Shown here: positions 51,532 to 61,173 of the stretch, in pieces
Numbering within the stretch: the stretch's first letter is position 1
Layout: each line of letters opens with the position of its first letter
Source of the DNA: an uncultured Christensenella sp.
Lineage (GTDB): Bacteria > Bacillota > Clostridia > Christensenellales > Pumilibacteraceae
NCBI GenBank assembly: GCA_910585955.1
Contig: CAJUGC010000002.1
Location: 170,025-234,024, forward strand
DNA: 64,000 nt
Direction of reading: 5' to 3'
The notes under the pieces: model-generated
What the model was told of the DNA's origin: nothing
Databases searched by the model: none
What the model saw: only the letters and a program-made list of their open reading frames with translations
Position numbers and translations under genes: made by a program

Positions 51532-52065
51532 TTAAACCTTGGGAAGAGTTTCGGAGATGATCTTTGCTACCGTAGAGAGGAGCGCCATTTCGTCCTCGCG
51601 CACGGGTTCGCCCGACAGCAGGCAAAGACCGCCGCGGACTTCATTTCCGTAAGTCACGGGAACAACCGCAACATAATCGAAACCGCAGTCGTCGATAACT
51701 ATGTCGTCTTTGTCGTTCGCCGTCGTAGTGTTAAGCTCTTTCTTGTCGGAAAGCGCACGCAAAATACCGCCCGGAACGGCTTTTTTAATAAGCGAAAGAT
51801 TGCCCGTTCCGCTGCCCGTAATGAATTCCTTCATATCCGCGAGCATGACCGTCTTTCCGAGCTTGTCCGCAAGCACCTTCATAGGCATTGCCGCCGTAAG
51901 TTCGAGCTGCGAATTGATATTGACCTTGCGTACCACTATATCGCCGTTATCGAGCGCGTACATTTCCATGGGATCGCCGGGCTTAATATCGTAAATTCTG
52001 CGGTATTCCCTCGGAATTACCACTCTGCCCAGTTCGTCCAGGCGTCTTACTATCCCTTTAACCAT
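51532..52065 (-). CDS. spoVT: SpoVT-like AbrB-family regulator
   Basis: 177 residues, the length of Bacillus SpoVT (178). The N-terminal swapped-hairpin AbrB domain is near perfect: GIVRRLDELGRVVIPREYRR near 4, then GDPMEMY. The rest (about 60-175) is the GAF-like domain that binds a small ligand in SpoVT. In Bacillus it controls late forespore genes; many non-sporulating clostridia also keep it, so spore formation is not proven. GGAGG lies at good spacing, and a promoter lies at 52234-52262 with a leader of about 160 bases. Confidence 0.88.
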   Translation of the reverse strand: MVKGIVRRLDELGRVVIPREYRRIYDIKPGDPMEMYALDNGDIVVRKVNINSQLELTAAMPMKVLADKLGKTVMLADMKEFITGSGTGNLSLIKKAVPGGILRALSDKKELNTTTANDKDDIVIDDCGFDYVAVVPVTYGNEVRGGLCLLSGEPVREDEMALLSTVAKIISETLPKV

Positions 52066-52233
52066 AATTTATCCTCCATACATACATGATACTTGTCGGG
52101 ATCTACGGCTTGCACTCGTACTTTCCCCGCTCCCTCAGAATTCTGTCCGAAAAAAGAGCCGCCACATTAAACCCGACAAACGCGAACTTCATGTTCAGAA
52201 AATTTAAAGTCCGCTTTCATGCCCATATAGCGT

Positions 52234-52262
52234 ATTATACAATACTTGTCGAAATTTATCAA
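52234..52262 (-). promoter_or_regulatory. Promoter of spoVT
   Basis: Minus strand: TTGATA (52257-52262), 17 bases, TATAAT (52234-52239). Confidence 0.7.
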
Positions 52263-52396
52263 GTAGAATACACGGACAGGAAGATAAAAATTGTGTGAAA
52301 ATACAGAATTTCGTCTTTAGCGATCGCATTATGTCAGCGGAAATCAACGCCAGTTTTTGTACGAATTCGCAAAAAGAAAAAAGCCGTACTTTTTGT

Positions 52397-52425
52397 TTGA
52401 CTTTTAAGGCATATGATTATATAAT
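52397..52425 (+). promoter_or_regulatory. Promoter giving a leaderless DUF1934 transcript
   Basis: TTGACT (52397-52402), 17 bases, TATAAT (52420-52425). With the last T at -7 the expected first transcribed base is 52432, the A of the start codon. No ribosome site is present. Confidence 0.7.
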
Positions 52426-52431
52426 TGACTT

Positions 52432-52806
52432 ATGAACGCGAAAGACGTAAGCGTCGAAATACGCACGACACGAGAGAGCTTTCCCCCGTTTGATGCGGTT
52501 CTTTCCGAGCGAGACGGTTTTTTGCAGATACGCGGAGAATTCGACATAACGTACGGAAGTAGCAAGATCTGCGTATCGAGAAAAGAGCCGCTCGGATATT
52601 TTTTGGAGTTTGCCGAAGGGCTTACCCGAACGACTTTCATAGACACTCCGTACGGCAAAGCGGAAATGAGCTATACCGTATCGAAGATAAGCTATAAAAA
52701 AGCCGACAATCGTCATATTTTCAAAATAGCATACAAACAGCAAGGCAGCGACAGCTTCGAGCTGTACACCATCACAGCAACAGAAAAACAAGGAGTCCGA
52801 AAATGA
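52432..52806 (+). CDS. DUF1934 protein (YwiB-like)
   Basis: 124 residues, a small beta-barrel protein of the DUF1934 family. It starts directly with a beta strand (DVSVEIRTTRE), continues with the family-typical YFLEFAEGLTRTTFIDTPYGKAEM in two parts and ends with ELYTITATEK. The fold resembles calycins, and the role is unknown; Firmicutes often carry it near argS or cell-envelope genes. The ATG lies exactly at the predicted transcription start, so initiation is probably leaderless. It overlaps the next gene by four bases. Confidence 0.85.
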   Translation: MNAKDVSVEIRTTRESFPPFDAVLSERDGFLQIRGEFDITYGSSKICVSRKEPLGYFLEFAEGLTRTTFIDTPYGKAEMSYTVSKISYKKADNRHIFKIAYKQQGSDSFELYTITATEKQGVRK

Positions 52807-53459
52807 AAATACAGTGGCTCGGTCATTCCTGCTTCCGACTGACGGAAAGCACCGGCACAACCGTCATCACCGATCCGTTCAAGCCCTCCGCCGTGGGATA
52901 CGCAATGCCGTACGCGCAGGCGGACGCCGTCACTTTAAGCCATAAACACGACGATCACGGCTATGTCGACGCGGTAAAAGGATTGCCCGAAATCATAGAT
53001 ACAGCCGGAAATCATGATTTCAAAGGTATTTCCGTAAGCGGCATTCCGTCATTTCACGACGAAAGCGAAGGCTCAAAGCACGGCGAAAACATCGTCTACC
53101 GTTTCTCGCTCGACGGCGTCATTGTCTGTCACCTCGGCGACATAGGCGAAGAGTGTACTCCCGAACTCGTCGAACAAATACTTCCCGTAAACGTCCTTCT
53201 TCTGCCCGTAGGCGGAACATATACGATCGACGCGGAAGTTGCGAAGGACTATGTGGAAAGGATTATGCCGGACGTCGTCATTCCCATGCACTACAAAACG
53301 AAACACTGCGAGCTCGATATCGACCGCGTAGACTCGTTTTTAAAGCTGTTCGACGACGAGAATATCGTCGAAACAAACGAACACACGCTTGAATTCGACC
53401 GTGCGGATTTCGACGGCGAAAGCACAAAAATAATCGTTCCCAAAAGATATAAGGGATAG
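52803..53459 (+). CDS. Metallo-beta-lactamase-fold hydrolase (UPF0173/UlaG-like)
   Basis: 218 residues. The fold starts with WLGHSCFRL and has the metal motif SHKHDDHGY (HxHxDH), further His residues in IPSFHDE and CHLGDIGE, and the final IPMHYKT. It has the compact length of UPF0173/UlaG-type metal-dependent hydrolases. The substrate is unknown; ring-opening of lactones or cyclic phosphates is known in relatives. It is translationally coupled to the DUF1934 gene (ATGA overlap) with an AAGGAG site, and followed by a terminator. Confidence 0.9.
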   Translation: MKIQWLGHSCFRLTESTGTTVITDPFKPSAVGYAMPYAQADAVTLSHKHDDHGYVDAVKGLPEIIDTAGNHDFKGISVSGIPSFHDESEGSKHGENIVYRFSLDGVIVCHLGDIGEECTPELVEQILPVNVLLLPVGGTYTIDAEVAKDYVERIMPDVVIPMHYKTKHCELDIDRVDSFLKLFDDENIVETNEHTLEFDRADFDGESTKIIVPKRYKG

Positions 53460-53473
53460 ACCCGTAACGAATA

Positions 53474-53496
53474 AGCCCCCGTAAAACGGGGGCTTT
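53474..53496 (+). terminator. Terminator after the metallo-hydrolase gene
   Basis: AGCCCCCGT-AAA-ACGGGGGCT followed by TT. The short T run may allow some read-through into the peptidase gene. Confidence 0.7.
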
Positions 53497-53534
53497 GTAA
53501 AATTTCGAAAACACACAACAAGGAGTATATCATA

Positions 53535-55232
53535 ATGACGAAATGTAAGGATCTGAAATACGAGCGCTTCTGCCTCGAGGATTTCAAAGCCATAGTCGAG
53601 CCGCAGATAGCCGCCGCAGAGAGAGCGGAAACTTTCGACGAGCTTATGAGCGCGCGCGAAAAGGTCAACGCAGCAAGCTCGAAGTTCGCAACGATGTCGG
53701 CGCTTGCAAACGCGAGATACACTTTAGACACACGCAACGAATACTATGTCGGCGAAGTCGAATATTACGATAACGTCGCGCCCGTCGCAAACGAGCTTCT
53801 CTCCCGCTTCGGCAAAACCATGCTTGCGGATAAGTTCAAAGACAAGCTTTCGGAAACACTCTCGCCCGCCCTCGTCAAATCGCTCGAAAACCAGCAGAAA
53901 GCGGTTTCGCCTAAGATAATCGAGGACAAGCAAAAGGAAGCGGGCATAGTCATGGAGTACAGCAAGCTCATGAGCACTATGCCGTTCGAGTTCCGCGGCA
54001 AAACTCTTCCCCTGTCGGTCGTGCGCGGCTATCTTTCGGACAACGATCGCACCGTGAGAAAGGACGCGGCTTTTTCGATAGGCAGAGGTCTCGAAAAACA
54101 CCGCGACGAACTCGACGATATTTTTGACCGTCTCGTAAAAGTTCGCGACGGAATGGGTAAAAAACTCGGGTACGACAACTTCGTCGCGCTCGGCTATCTG
54201 AATATGGACAGAAAGGACTACGGCAAAAGCGACGTGGAAGCTTTCAGAAACAGCGTGCAAAAGTATCTCGTCCCCGTCGTCTCCGAACTGAAAAATTCGC
54301 TCGGAAAAGAGCTTAAGTTCGACAAATTCATGTTCTATGACAACTCCGTCACGCTTGCCGGAGGAGAGACGAAGCCGAAGCTTGCGCATAATGAAATGTT
54401 CGAAGCGGCGCAGAAAATGTACGACGACTTAAACCCCGAAGTCGGAGCGTTCATGCGGTTTATGAGGGAAAGCGGCGCGTTCGACGTAGAGGCTCGCGAC
54501 GGCAAATGGGGCGGCGGCTACTGCACGGAGTTTTACGACTTTGTGCAGCCGTTTATTCTCGCGAACTGGAACGGCTCGTGCGACGACGTGGACGTACTCA
54601 CGCACGAATTCGGTCACGCATTTGCAAGCATGAACGCGATGAAGCACGGTATCTTCGAGCTTTCGGTCGGCGGCATGGAGACGGCGGAGTGCCACTCCAT
54701 GACAATGGAGCTTATGTGCCACCCGTATATGGACAAATTCTTCGGCGCGGACGCGGACAAATACCGCTATCGCCACCTATTCAAAAACATCGACTTCATT
54801 CCCTACGGCGTGATCGTAGACGAGTTCCAACACGTTGTATACGAAAATCCGAACCTTACGCCCGCCGAGAGAAACAAGGCGTTTAAGGAACTGACGGCAA
54901 AGTATATGCCGTATATGACGTACGAGGGCATTCCTTACCTCGAGGAAGGCACACGCTGGCAATACCAGATGCACATATACGAATCGCCGTTCTACTACAT
55001 CGACTACTGCCTCGCTCAGACGGTGGCGCTCGAATTCTACGCGCAGTCGCTGAAAGATCACGACAAGGCGCTCGCAAACTACATCGCTTTTACAAAGAAA
55101 GGCGGAAGCAAGATGTTCAAGACGCTCGTAAGCGAGGCAGGACTTGCCTCTCCGTTTGAACCCGACGCACTCAAGGAAGTTGCGGCAGTGTGCCTCAAAG
55201 AGCTTAAGGAAATCAAAAAACGTATAAAATAA
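53535..55232 (+). CDS. M3-family oligoendopeptidase
   Basis: 565 residues, the size of clostridial M3B oligoendopeptidases (PepF-related). The zinc site HEFGHAF lies near residue 357, with the downstream Glu in GGMETAECHSMTMELM. No signal peptide, so it degrades short peptides in the cytoplasm. AAGGAG precedes the start. It forms a unit with galE, which begins ten bases after it. Confidence 0.94.
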   Translation: MTKCKDLKYERFCLEDFKAIVEPQIAAAERAETFDELMSAREKVNAASSKFATMSALANARYTLDTRNEYYVGEVEYYDNVAPVANELLSRFGKTMLADKFKDKLSETLSPALVKSLENQQKAVSPKIIEDKQKEAGIVMEYSKLMSTMPFEFRGKTLPLSVVRGYLSDNDRTVRKDAAFSIGRGLEKHRDELDDIFDRLVKVRDGMGKKLGYDNFVALGYLNMDRKDYGKSDVEAFRNSVQKYLVPVVSELKNSLGKELKFDKFMFYDNSVTLAGGETKPKLAHNEMFEAAQKMYDDLNPEVGAFMRFMRESGAFDVEARDGKWGGGYCTEFYDFVQPFILANWNGSCDDVDVLTHEFGHAFASMNAMKHGIFELSVGGMETAECHSMTMELMCHPYMDKFFGADADKYRYRHLFKNIDFIPYGVIVDEFQHVVYENPNLTPAERNKAFKELTAKYMPYMTYEGIPYLEEGTRWQYQMHIYESPFYYIDYCLAQTVALEFYAQSLKDHDKALANYIAFTKKGGSKMFKTLVSEAGLASPFEPDALKEVAAVCLKELKEIKKRIK

Positions 55233-55242
55233 GGAGCATATG

Positions 55243-56256
55243 ATGGAAAACGTACTTGTAACGGGCGGAGCAGGCTATATAGGCTCGCACACCTGCGTCG
55301 AGCTTTTAAACAGCGGCTATAACGTCGTCGTATTCGACAACCTATCGAACTCAAGCAGGGAAAGCCTCGCCCGCGTCGAGAAAATAACGGGCAAAAAAGT
55401 CGAGTTTTACGAAGCCGACATGCGCGACAGAGCCGCCATGGAAAAGATTTTCGCCGAAAACAAGATCGACGCCGTAATTCACTTTGCGGGACTCAAAGCC
55501 GTCGGCGAAAGCGTGCAAAAGCCGCTTTTGTACTACGACAACAACATTGCGGGCACGCTCGTGCTGCTCGAGACAATGGGCAAAGCGGGCTGTAAAAAGA
55601 TCGTCTTCTCCTCTTCGGCGACCGTTTACGGCGATCCCGAGCGGCTGCCCATAGACGAGGACTGCCGCCTTTCGGCGACTAATCCGTACGGCTCGACAAA
55701 GCTCATGCTCGAGAACATAATGCGCGATCTCTACGTCGCAGACAATAGCTGGAACATCATACTTCTTCGCTATTTCAACCCCGTGGGCGCGCACGAGTCG
55801 GGGCTTATCGGCGAAAACCCGCGCGGCATTCCCAACAACCTCACGCCTTATATAGCTCAGGTTGCGGGCGGAAAGCTCAAGGAAATAAAGGTTTTCGGCA
55901 ACGACTACCCCACCCCCGACGGCACGGGCGTAAGAGATTACATTCACGTCGTCGATCTCGCAAAGGGGCACACCGCGGCGCTCGGCAAGGTACGCAGTAG
56001 CGGCGTTCACGTCTACAACCTCGGCACTGGCAACGGCCACTCGGTGCTCGACGTCATTCACGCGTTCGAGAAGGCGTGCGGCAAGAAGCTGCCGTACAAG
56101 ATCTGTCCGAGGCGAGCGGGCGACATCGCTTCGTGCTATGCGAAAGCCGACAAGGCTTACAAGGAACTCGGCTGGCATGCCGAGCTAGGCATAGACGAGA
56201 TGTGCGCTTCGCTCTGGAAGTGGCAAACCATGAACCCCAACGGGTACGAGAAGTAA
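55243..56256 (+). CDS. galE: UDP-glucose 4-epimerase
   Basis: 337 residues. NAD-binding VTGGAGYIGSHT at the N-terminus, FAGLKAVGES near 82, SSSATVYG near 122 with the catalytic Ser/Thr, and YGSTKLMLE (Tyr-x3-Lys) near 147. It interconverts UDP-glucose and UDP-galactose for galactose use and glycan synthesis. Two adjacent ATG codons compete; the second (55243) is six bases from AAGGAG and is preferred. Followed by a strong terminator. Confidence 0.96.
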   Translation: MENVLVTGGAGYIGSHTCVELLNSGYNVVVFDNLSNSSRESLARVEKITGKKVEFYEADMRDRAAMEKIFAENKIDAVIHFAGLKAVGESVQKPLLYYDNNIAGTLVLLETMGKAGCKKIVFSSSATVYGDPERLPIDEDCRLSATNPYGSTKLMLENIMRDLYVADNSWNIILLRYFNPVGAHESGLIGENPRGIPNNLTPYIAQVAGGKLKEIKVFGNDYPTPDGTGVRDYIHVVDLAKGHTAALGKVRSSGVHVYNLGTGNGHSVLDVIHAFEKACGKKLPYKICPRRAGDIASCYAKADKAYKELGWHAELGIDEMCASLWKWQTMNPNGYEK

Positions 56257-56289
56257 GAAAAGACATGAATAAAAATTCATTACGCACAA

Positions 56290-56317
56290 CGGCGCGCCTT
56301 TCTCTCAAGGCGCGCCG
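56290..56317. terminator. Terminator of galE
   Basis: CGGCGCGCCTT-TCTCTC-AAGGCGCGCCG, an 11-pair perfect stem between the convergent galE and lipoprotein genes. The T run is weak (GCTTGCATTTCT). Confidence 0.7.
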
Positions 56318-56334
56318 CTTGCATTTCTGTCTTT

Positions 56335-57477
56335 CTAGGTCGTCTTTTCGTCTTCGGGTTTTACGAAGTACTGAAAATCGTTCATCATCGTGACGGTTAT
56401 GGTTCCGTCGCCGTTGTCCTTCCACACTCCGCGTATGTCGGGTTTGTCGATGGGCATCTTTCTCGGACCGGTCGTAAACGCTTCTCCCTCGGTGTCTCCC
56501 GCCTTGCCCTTAAGGTGCATATCGCAACTTGCGTCGCCGTAGAACGAGTAGAGGTCGCCGTCTATGACTATATCCGCCGTCTTATATCCGTCTGCGCCCG
56601 CCCAATCGCTTGTCACAAGCTGCATATTGGAGAACGTCTGACGCTTGCCGTTGCCGAACTCGAGAGCGGTTTCGCTTGTTCTCGCAAGCGATCCCGCGCT
56701 CTTGTCGAACTTGTAGGTAACGTACTTGACGTCGGTAGACGTGCCGTCCAAGACCACCTTTACGGCGTCCGAATAAACCGAATCGGTTACGAGCGCGGCG
56801 GAATTGCCGTTTGCCTTGCACTTTACATAGTACGTTCCGTTCGGAAGCTCCAAACTTAAGGAGCGGTTGCGAAACCAAATGGCTTTCGACGAGTTCGTGG
56901 GCGGAATGTAGGCTACGTCCGCGCCGAAAACCTCTTCTTTTACGGGCGTTCCGGTACAAGCCTCGTTGTCGTAGATTTGCGCGGTATAGCCGTAAGTCGC
57001 TTCCTTTACGAAATACACGTCGTCGAGAATTTTGTCGGTTATGGAAATCTTTATCTCTTTGTAATCGCGCTGTACCACGAATTCGGGAGTCGTGAGCTCA
57101 CCGCCCTTTATGAATTCGCCGCCTATCACCTTGTCGGTGCGGCTCTTGTCCGCCTTTATCGCGTAAACGGTGGGAATATATGTTCCGAACGGAAGCGTAG
57201 TCACTTTGTCGAAAGTGCCGGTCGTACCCTGCTCGGAGGTAAGCGTCTGCTTAAGCACGGCGTTAGCGTCCGCTTTTACGGCGTTGTTTTCTATGTCTTC
57301 GGACTTATAGAACTCTACTACATAATAGCGGGCTCCGTCTACCGAATCGAACGAATACTTGCCCGTACTGTCTACGCTCAGTCCACTCGCGCCGCAAGCC
57401 GCCGCCGCAAAGCACAGCAATACGGAAAGAGCAAGAAGCAACACCGTGCCGAAAATCTTTTTAATTTTCATTTTCAT
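56335..57477 (-). CDS. Lipoprotein of LytTR locus 2
   Basis: 380 residues. The signal peptide KMKIKKIFG plus hydrophobic core ends in a lipobox AAAC, so Cys is lipid-anchored outside the membrane. The mature part shows repeated beta-rich blocks (YSFDSVDGARYYVVEFY, YVVKC-like segments), suggesting two or three Ig/fibronectin-like modules, and a final beta module with VWKDNGDGTITVTMMN. No enzyme motif. It follows the GH3 gene by 28 bases with its own AAGGAG. Locus 1 also has one lipoprotein, but placed before its GH3 gene and without clear sequence similarity. Confidence 0.8.
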   Translation of the reverse strand: MKMKIKKIFGTVLLLALSVLLCFAAAACGASGLSVDSTGKYSFDSVDGARYYVVEFYKSEDIENNAVKADANAVLKQTLTSEQGTTGTFDKVTTLPFGTYIPTVYAIKADKSRTDKVIGGEFIKGGELTTPEFVVQRDYKEIKISITDKILDDVYFVKEATYGYTAQIYDNEACTGTPVKEEVFGADVAYIPPTNSSKAIWFRNRSLSLELPNGTYYVKCKANGNSAALVTDSVYSDAVKVVLDGTSTDVKYVTYKFDKSAGSLARTSETALEFGNGKRQTFSNMQLVTSDWAGADGYKTADIVIDGDLYSFYGDASCDMHLKGKAGDTEGEAFTTGPRKMPIDKPDIRGVWKDNGDGTITVTMMNDFQYFVKPEDEKTT

Positions 57478-57505
57478 AATTTTCTCCTTTTATTATTTTT
57501 TCGGA

Positions 57506-60406
57506 TTACTGTTTGGCGTTCTTCAAGACGATAACGACGGTAAGCGCCGCAAGTCCCGCGCATATGACACCGACAATGACCCACGCGACGATTATGCCTA
57601 TCTGCCAGCCCGCAAGACCGTATTCTATCGTATCGCCGGGGAACAGCTTGTTTATCTGCAAGCAGTTGGAATTTGCTTTGTTGTAGAGTACATTTTTAGC
57701 CGCCTTTTGCAACATCTTGACGGCATAATCGTTGTCGTAATCGTGTATGGCTATCTGCGACAGGCAAAGATCGGTCGCGCCGCTGTAAAGTCCGAAAGTG
57801 GGATCCATGTATTCGCACGCGGAGTTGATGGCGTCGGTGAGCGACGTTCCGACAAAGCCCCATTCGTCGCGAAGCATTTCGGAAGTAATCGCGTCGTTCG
57901 AGCCCATCCACTTGGTACCGACGAGATTATACGCCGTCATGACGCCGGTAGCGGCGGGCATTTCCTTGGAAAGCAGCACCTCGTTGCCATCTTCGTCTAG
58001 ACCGTAATACTTGACGGTCATCTTTGCTTCCTTGACGTAATATTCCCAGCTCTTGAGATATACTTCGCGCAGAGCCTGTTCGTTTGCCCAGGTGCACAAA
58101 TTGGCGTTGCGGTTGGTCTCCTGTATGTTGACGGCAAAGTGCTTTAAAAAGCATATTACGCCGCCCTCCGAGCAAGCGGACACTTCCGCCGCCGCCATTA
58201 TGCCCGAAAGCATAGCGTCTTCGGAATAGTACTGTCCGTTACGTCCGCAGAAAGCGCTTCTGTGGAGGTTCATGCCGGGGCCGTACCAACCCGTAAATCC
58301 GTATGCCGTCATTTCGTTTGCTATAGCCGTACCCATGTCCGACGCAAGCTCGACGTTGAAGGTTGAGCCGATTAGTATCTGATCCTGATATTTGTGGCAA
58401 TTTTCCGTCTTAAGCGCAAGCGCATTTAGTCCCTCCGGTCCGTCGAGATCGATCGAACGAGGCACGCCGTTGTCGGTGTCCGCCACTTCCTGCCAATTGC
58501 CGTTGGAGTACATCTCCACAAGTTTATCCATGGAAAGCTGGTCGATGAAGTCGTCCCACTTTTCATCGTCGTAGTCGAGTCCGCGCATATCCGCAAGCAC
58601 ATAAGAAGTCGCCGTCGAGTCGGTTATTATTATGTCGTCGACTACCGTGGAAGCAAGCGTTTTCGCATCGAATTTTTTGCGTCCCGCGAGAATGCTTGCC
58701 TGCGCTTCGAAATCCTTACCTTTCGGAGCCGTGGGATAGGTCGCGGCGAAATCTTTTCGGCTGAAGTTCGTTATGTAGCCGGTACCGTCCTGAACTTCGT
58801 CCTTAAACTTCCAATTGGTTTCGTCGTCCAACTTGTTGACTGCCGCTGTTTTGTCGGTTCCGCGCTTATTGTTTTGTCCGTAAACAATCTTATTTGCGAC
58901 ATTATACGTCCAACACTTCGTCGAATCGGTCTTTTGAATGTCCGCCCAGCTATGAGCGTTTTCCGAAAGATAGAAGTTGTAGTCGCCGCCGTCGAGAATA
59001 TAGCACTTTTCGGTCTTGTAGTCGTACGAGCAGATATAGTCGCGGTTGACAGTTATTTCGACGGTATCTTCTTCGCCCGCGGCAATCTCTTTCGTCTTTG
59101 CAAAGCCCGCGAGCAGGACGTGAGCCTTTTCCGTTCCGCCCTTCGTATACGGCGCGTTGACATAAATTTGGACTACCTGTTTTCCCTTTTCCGCGCCTAC
59201 GTTCTTGACCTTTACTTTAAACGTGAACTCGCCCGCCGCTTCGTCAAAGGAAGGCGTTCCCTCGTAAGACATGGTAAAGTTTGTGTACGACTTGCCGTAG
59301 CCCAAAGGATAGACTACCGCGTCGTCGTAATCGAAGCCCGCATAGTTTCCCGCAGACGCTTCGTATGCCGCCGTCTCGTAATATCTGTAGCCCGAATAGA
59401 TGCCCTCTTCCATTTCGAGGAAAGCGGTATTCGTGGCGCTGTCGCCGCGGTCTCTATCGCTCTTGTAGCCTTCGCTTCCGAGGTCGCCGTTTGTGTAGTC
59501 GTAAGCGCCGCCGTTGACGTATGTGGGATCGTTTTTATGGTTCTTTACATAAGTATCGGTAAGCCGTCCCGACGGATTGGTCGTGCCGTTCAACACCTCC
59601 GCCACCGCAACCGCGGCGTCGTCGCCCAATCTCGTGGATATCCACAGCGCGCCGCGAATATTCGAAAAATCGTGTACGGTGCCGTAATGCAGGTCGGTGT
59701 ATGAGGAGCTTCCTTTGAGATAGGACGCTTCCATTGCGTTCGAAGAAGCCACGAGAACGATTACTTTATCGAACTTCGAGCACACTCCGTCCAGCAGTTC
59801 GAGTTCCGCAGACGAGATCGACAGGTCGGTTCTCTTGCCGTCGGAATTCAGCAGTTTCGCGTCGTTTCCCTCTCCGTAAGAACGGTAAATCGTCACTATT
59901 GCGGCGTCGCCGTTTTGAGAATAGTCGGCAGAAGCGTCGAAGCCCGAACTTGTAAGTCCAGAAGAGACTGCGGGAACGGTCTTGTCCGAAACGCTCATGC
60001 CCGACGCTTTCAAAGCGTCGATAAGTCCCGTTACGGACGCGCCGAACACCGTGACTTTCGCCGACTTCGAGATGGGCAGCGCTTTTGCCGTCCCGCCTTT
60101 CTCCGTCGCATTTTCGAGAAGCACTATGCCCTCTCGCACTATGTTCTTGTTGACTTCCGCCGCAAACGCCTTGGATGCGTCCTTCGTGAGATTGTTCTTG
60201 TCGAGAATGCCGTCGTAATACTCGGGAACGGCGTCCTCGCCGCGAGTGGACGTCGATATTATTTCCCCTTGACCGAAATAATTGTTCATCACACCCGAGA
60301 ACGAATACATGACCGTCGTCACCGCTATCATAATCGCAAGCAAAGCGACTATGACGGGGACGAAAATCAACAGAGCCTTTTTGGTGCTCATCAGAAATTT
60401 TGCCAT
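57506..60406 (-). CDS. Domain-permuted GH3 beta-glycosidase with two membrane anchors (locus 2)
   Basis: 966 residues with the same order as the locus 1 enzyme: N-terminal anchor (about 8-35), GH3 C-type domain (about 80-370; VTVFGASV near 130), fibronectin III-like domain (about 380-505), GH3 N-type barrel (about 600-890) and C-terminal helix (about 935-960). Barrel motifs: DLDGPEGLN, CFLKHFAVN, and SLTDAIN with the expected nucleophile near D858. The two enzymes share the TDA version of the usual SDW motif. Catalysis is expected outside the cell. GGAGG precedes the start. It lies between the four-helix protein gene and the lipoprotein gene. Confidence 0.88.
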   Translation of the reverse strand: MAKFLMSTKKALLIFVPVIVALLAIMIAVTTVMYSFSGVMNNYFGQGEIISTSTRGEDAVPEYYDGILDKNNLTKDASKAFAAEVNKNIVREGIVLLENATEKGGTAKALPISKSAKVTVFGASVTGLIDALKASGMSVSDKTVPAVSSGLTSSGFDASADYSQNGDAAIVTIYRSYGEGNDAKLLNSDGKRTDLSISSAELELLDGVCSKFDKVIVLVASSNAMEASYLKGSSSYTDLHYGTVHDFSNIRGALWISTRLGDDAAVAVAEVLNGTTNPSGRLTDTYVKNHKNDPTYVNGGAYDYTNGDLGSEGYKSDRDRGDSATNTAFLEMEEGIYSGYRYYETAAYEASAGNYAGFDYDDAVVYPLGYGKSYTNFTMSYEGTPSFDEAAGEFTFKVKVKNVGAEKGKQVVQIYVNAPYTKGGTEKAHVLLAGFAKTKEIAAGEEDTVEITVNRDYICSYDYKTEKCYILDGGDYNFYLSENAHSWADIQKTDSTKCWTYNVANKIVYGQNNKRGTDKTAAVNKLDDETNWKFKDEVQDGTGYITNFSRKDFAATYPTAPKGKDFEAQASILAGRKKFDAKTLASTVVDDIIITDSTATSYVLADMRGLDYDDEKWDDFIDQLSMDKLVEMYSNGNWQEVADTDNGVPRSIDLDGPEGLNALALKTENCHKYQDQILIGSTFNVELASDMGTAIANEMTAYGFTGWYGPGMNLHRSAFCGRNGQYYSEDAMLSGIMAAAEVSACSEGGVICFLKHFAVNIQETNRNANLCTWANEQALREVYLKSWEYYVKEAKMTVKYYGLDEDGNEVLLSKEMPAATGVMTAYNLVGTKWMGSNDAITSEMLRDEWGFVGTSLTDAINSACEYMDPTFGLYSGATDLCLSQIAIHDYDNDYAVKMLQKAAKNVLYNKANSNCLQINKLFPGDTIEYGLAGWQIGIIVAWVIVGVICAGLAALTVVIVLKNAKQ

Positions 60407-60461
60407 CTTTCTTACCTCCTGTTTATATTGCGAAAACGGATATGGCAGTCCGCTTTACGTC

Positions 60462-61094
60462 CTATCCATTCGACTCTTCTTCGGTCGGTTCCTGCTTTTC
60501 TTCGGTCGGGATTTCGCGCCACGCCGTCTTTTTGCTTATAAAGAATACCGCCGCGCCCATATCGACGACCGCCGCAAGAAAGCAGATTACCGACATAAAC
60601 ACGGTATAGCCGCTTACTTTGTACATATCGTGTTCTTTCGCATAATGGATGACGGTTATGAATTTTTCGTAAGCCGTATCGAGCACATGCTCGTCCGCGC
60701 CGAGCATACACGCCGCACAGAATACAAAGCAAACCGCCATTACAATACAGGCGATTGCTCTGACTGCGGGTCGGTTCTTTTTACACAGCAAGAGGCAGAC
60801 GAGCGTCGCTATTACGGGCAAAACGAGCGCCGCTATGAGCAGAGGGTTGGGTCCTATGAGCTGACCGCCGAGTATGAACTTCGGCCAGCACAGAAAGGCT
60901 ATGTCTATGCCGCTGTAAGAGTTGTACTCATACTCGACGGAATTGCCCATCTGTTCGCCGACGGCGAGCGCGGGAGCGAACAACTGGATAAGCACAAGCG
61001 CCGCGCACAAAATCGAAAGGATTACCGCAGCGAGCATAAGTATCGAGCATACCTTTTCGAAGCGACTTTTGTTTTCAAGCGAAAAAATTTTCAT
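60462..61094 (-). CDS. Four-helix membrane protein, GH3-linked (locus 2)
   Basis: 210 residues with four main hydrophobic stretches (about 15-38, 82-102, 110-130 and 160-185) and an acidic Glu-rich cytosolic tail (EEKQEPTEEES). The loop between helices 1 and 2 contains YEYNSYSG and may be external. No family recognised. First gene of the three-gene target unit of locus 2, with AAGGAGG eight bases before the start and the promoter at 61145-61173. Confidence 0.75.
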   Translation of the reverse strand: MKIFSLENKSRFEKVCSILMLAAVILSILCAALVLIQLFAPALAVGEQMGNSVEYEYNSYSGIDIAFLCWPKFILGGQLIGPNPLLIAALVLPVIATLVCLLLCKKNRPAVRAIACIVMAVCFVFCAACMLGADEHVLDTAYEKFITVIHYAKEHDMYKVSGYTVFMSVICFLAAVVDMGAAVFFISKKTAWREIPTEEKQEPTEEESNG

Positions 61095-61144
61095 GACTTC
61101 CTCCTTTTCGTATGCCGACTGTAGCGGCGATACATTCTTAAGCG

Positions 61145-61173
61145 ATTATAAAAGACCTCCCGAAGATTTTCAA
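61145..61173 (-). promoter_or_regulatory. Promoter of the membrane protein-GH3-lipoprotein operon (locus 2)
   Basis: Minus strand: TTGAAA (61168-61173), 17 bases, TATAAT (61145-61150). The -35 lies inside the loop of the hairpin at 61152-61181. Confidence 0.7.
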
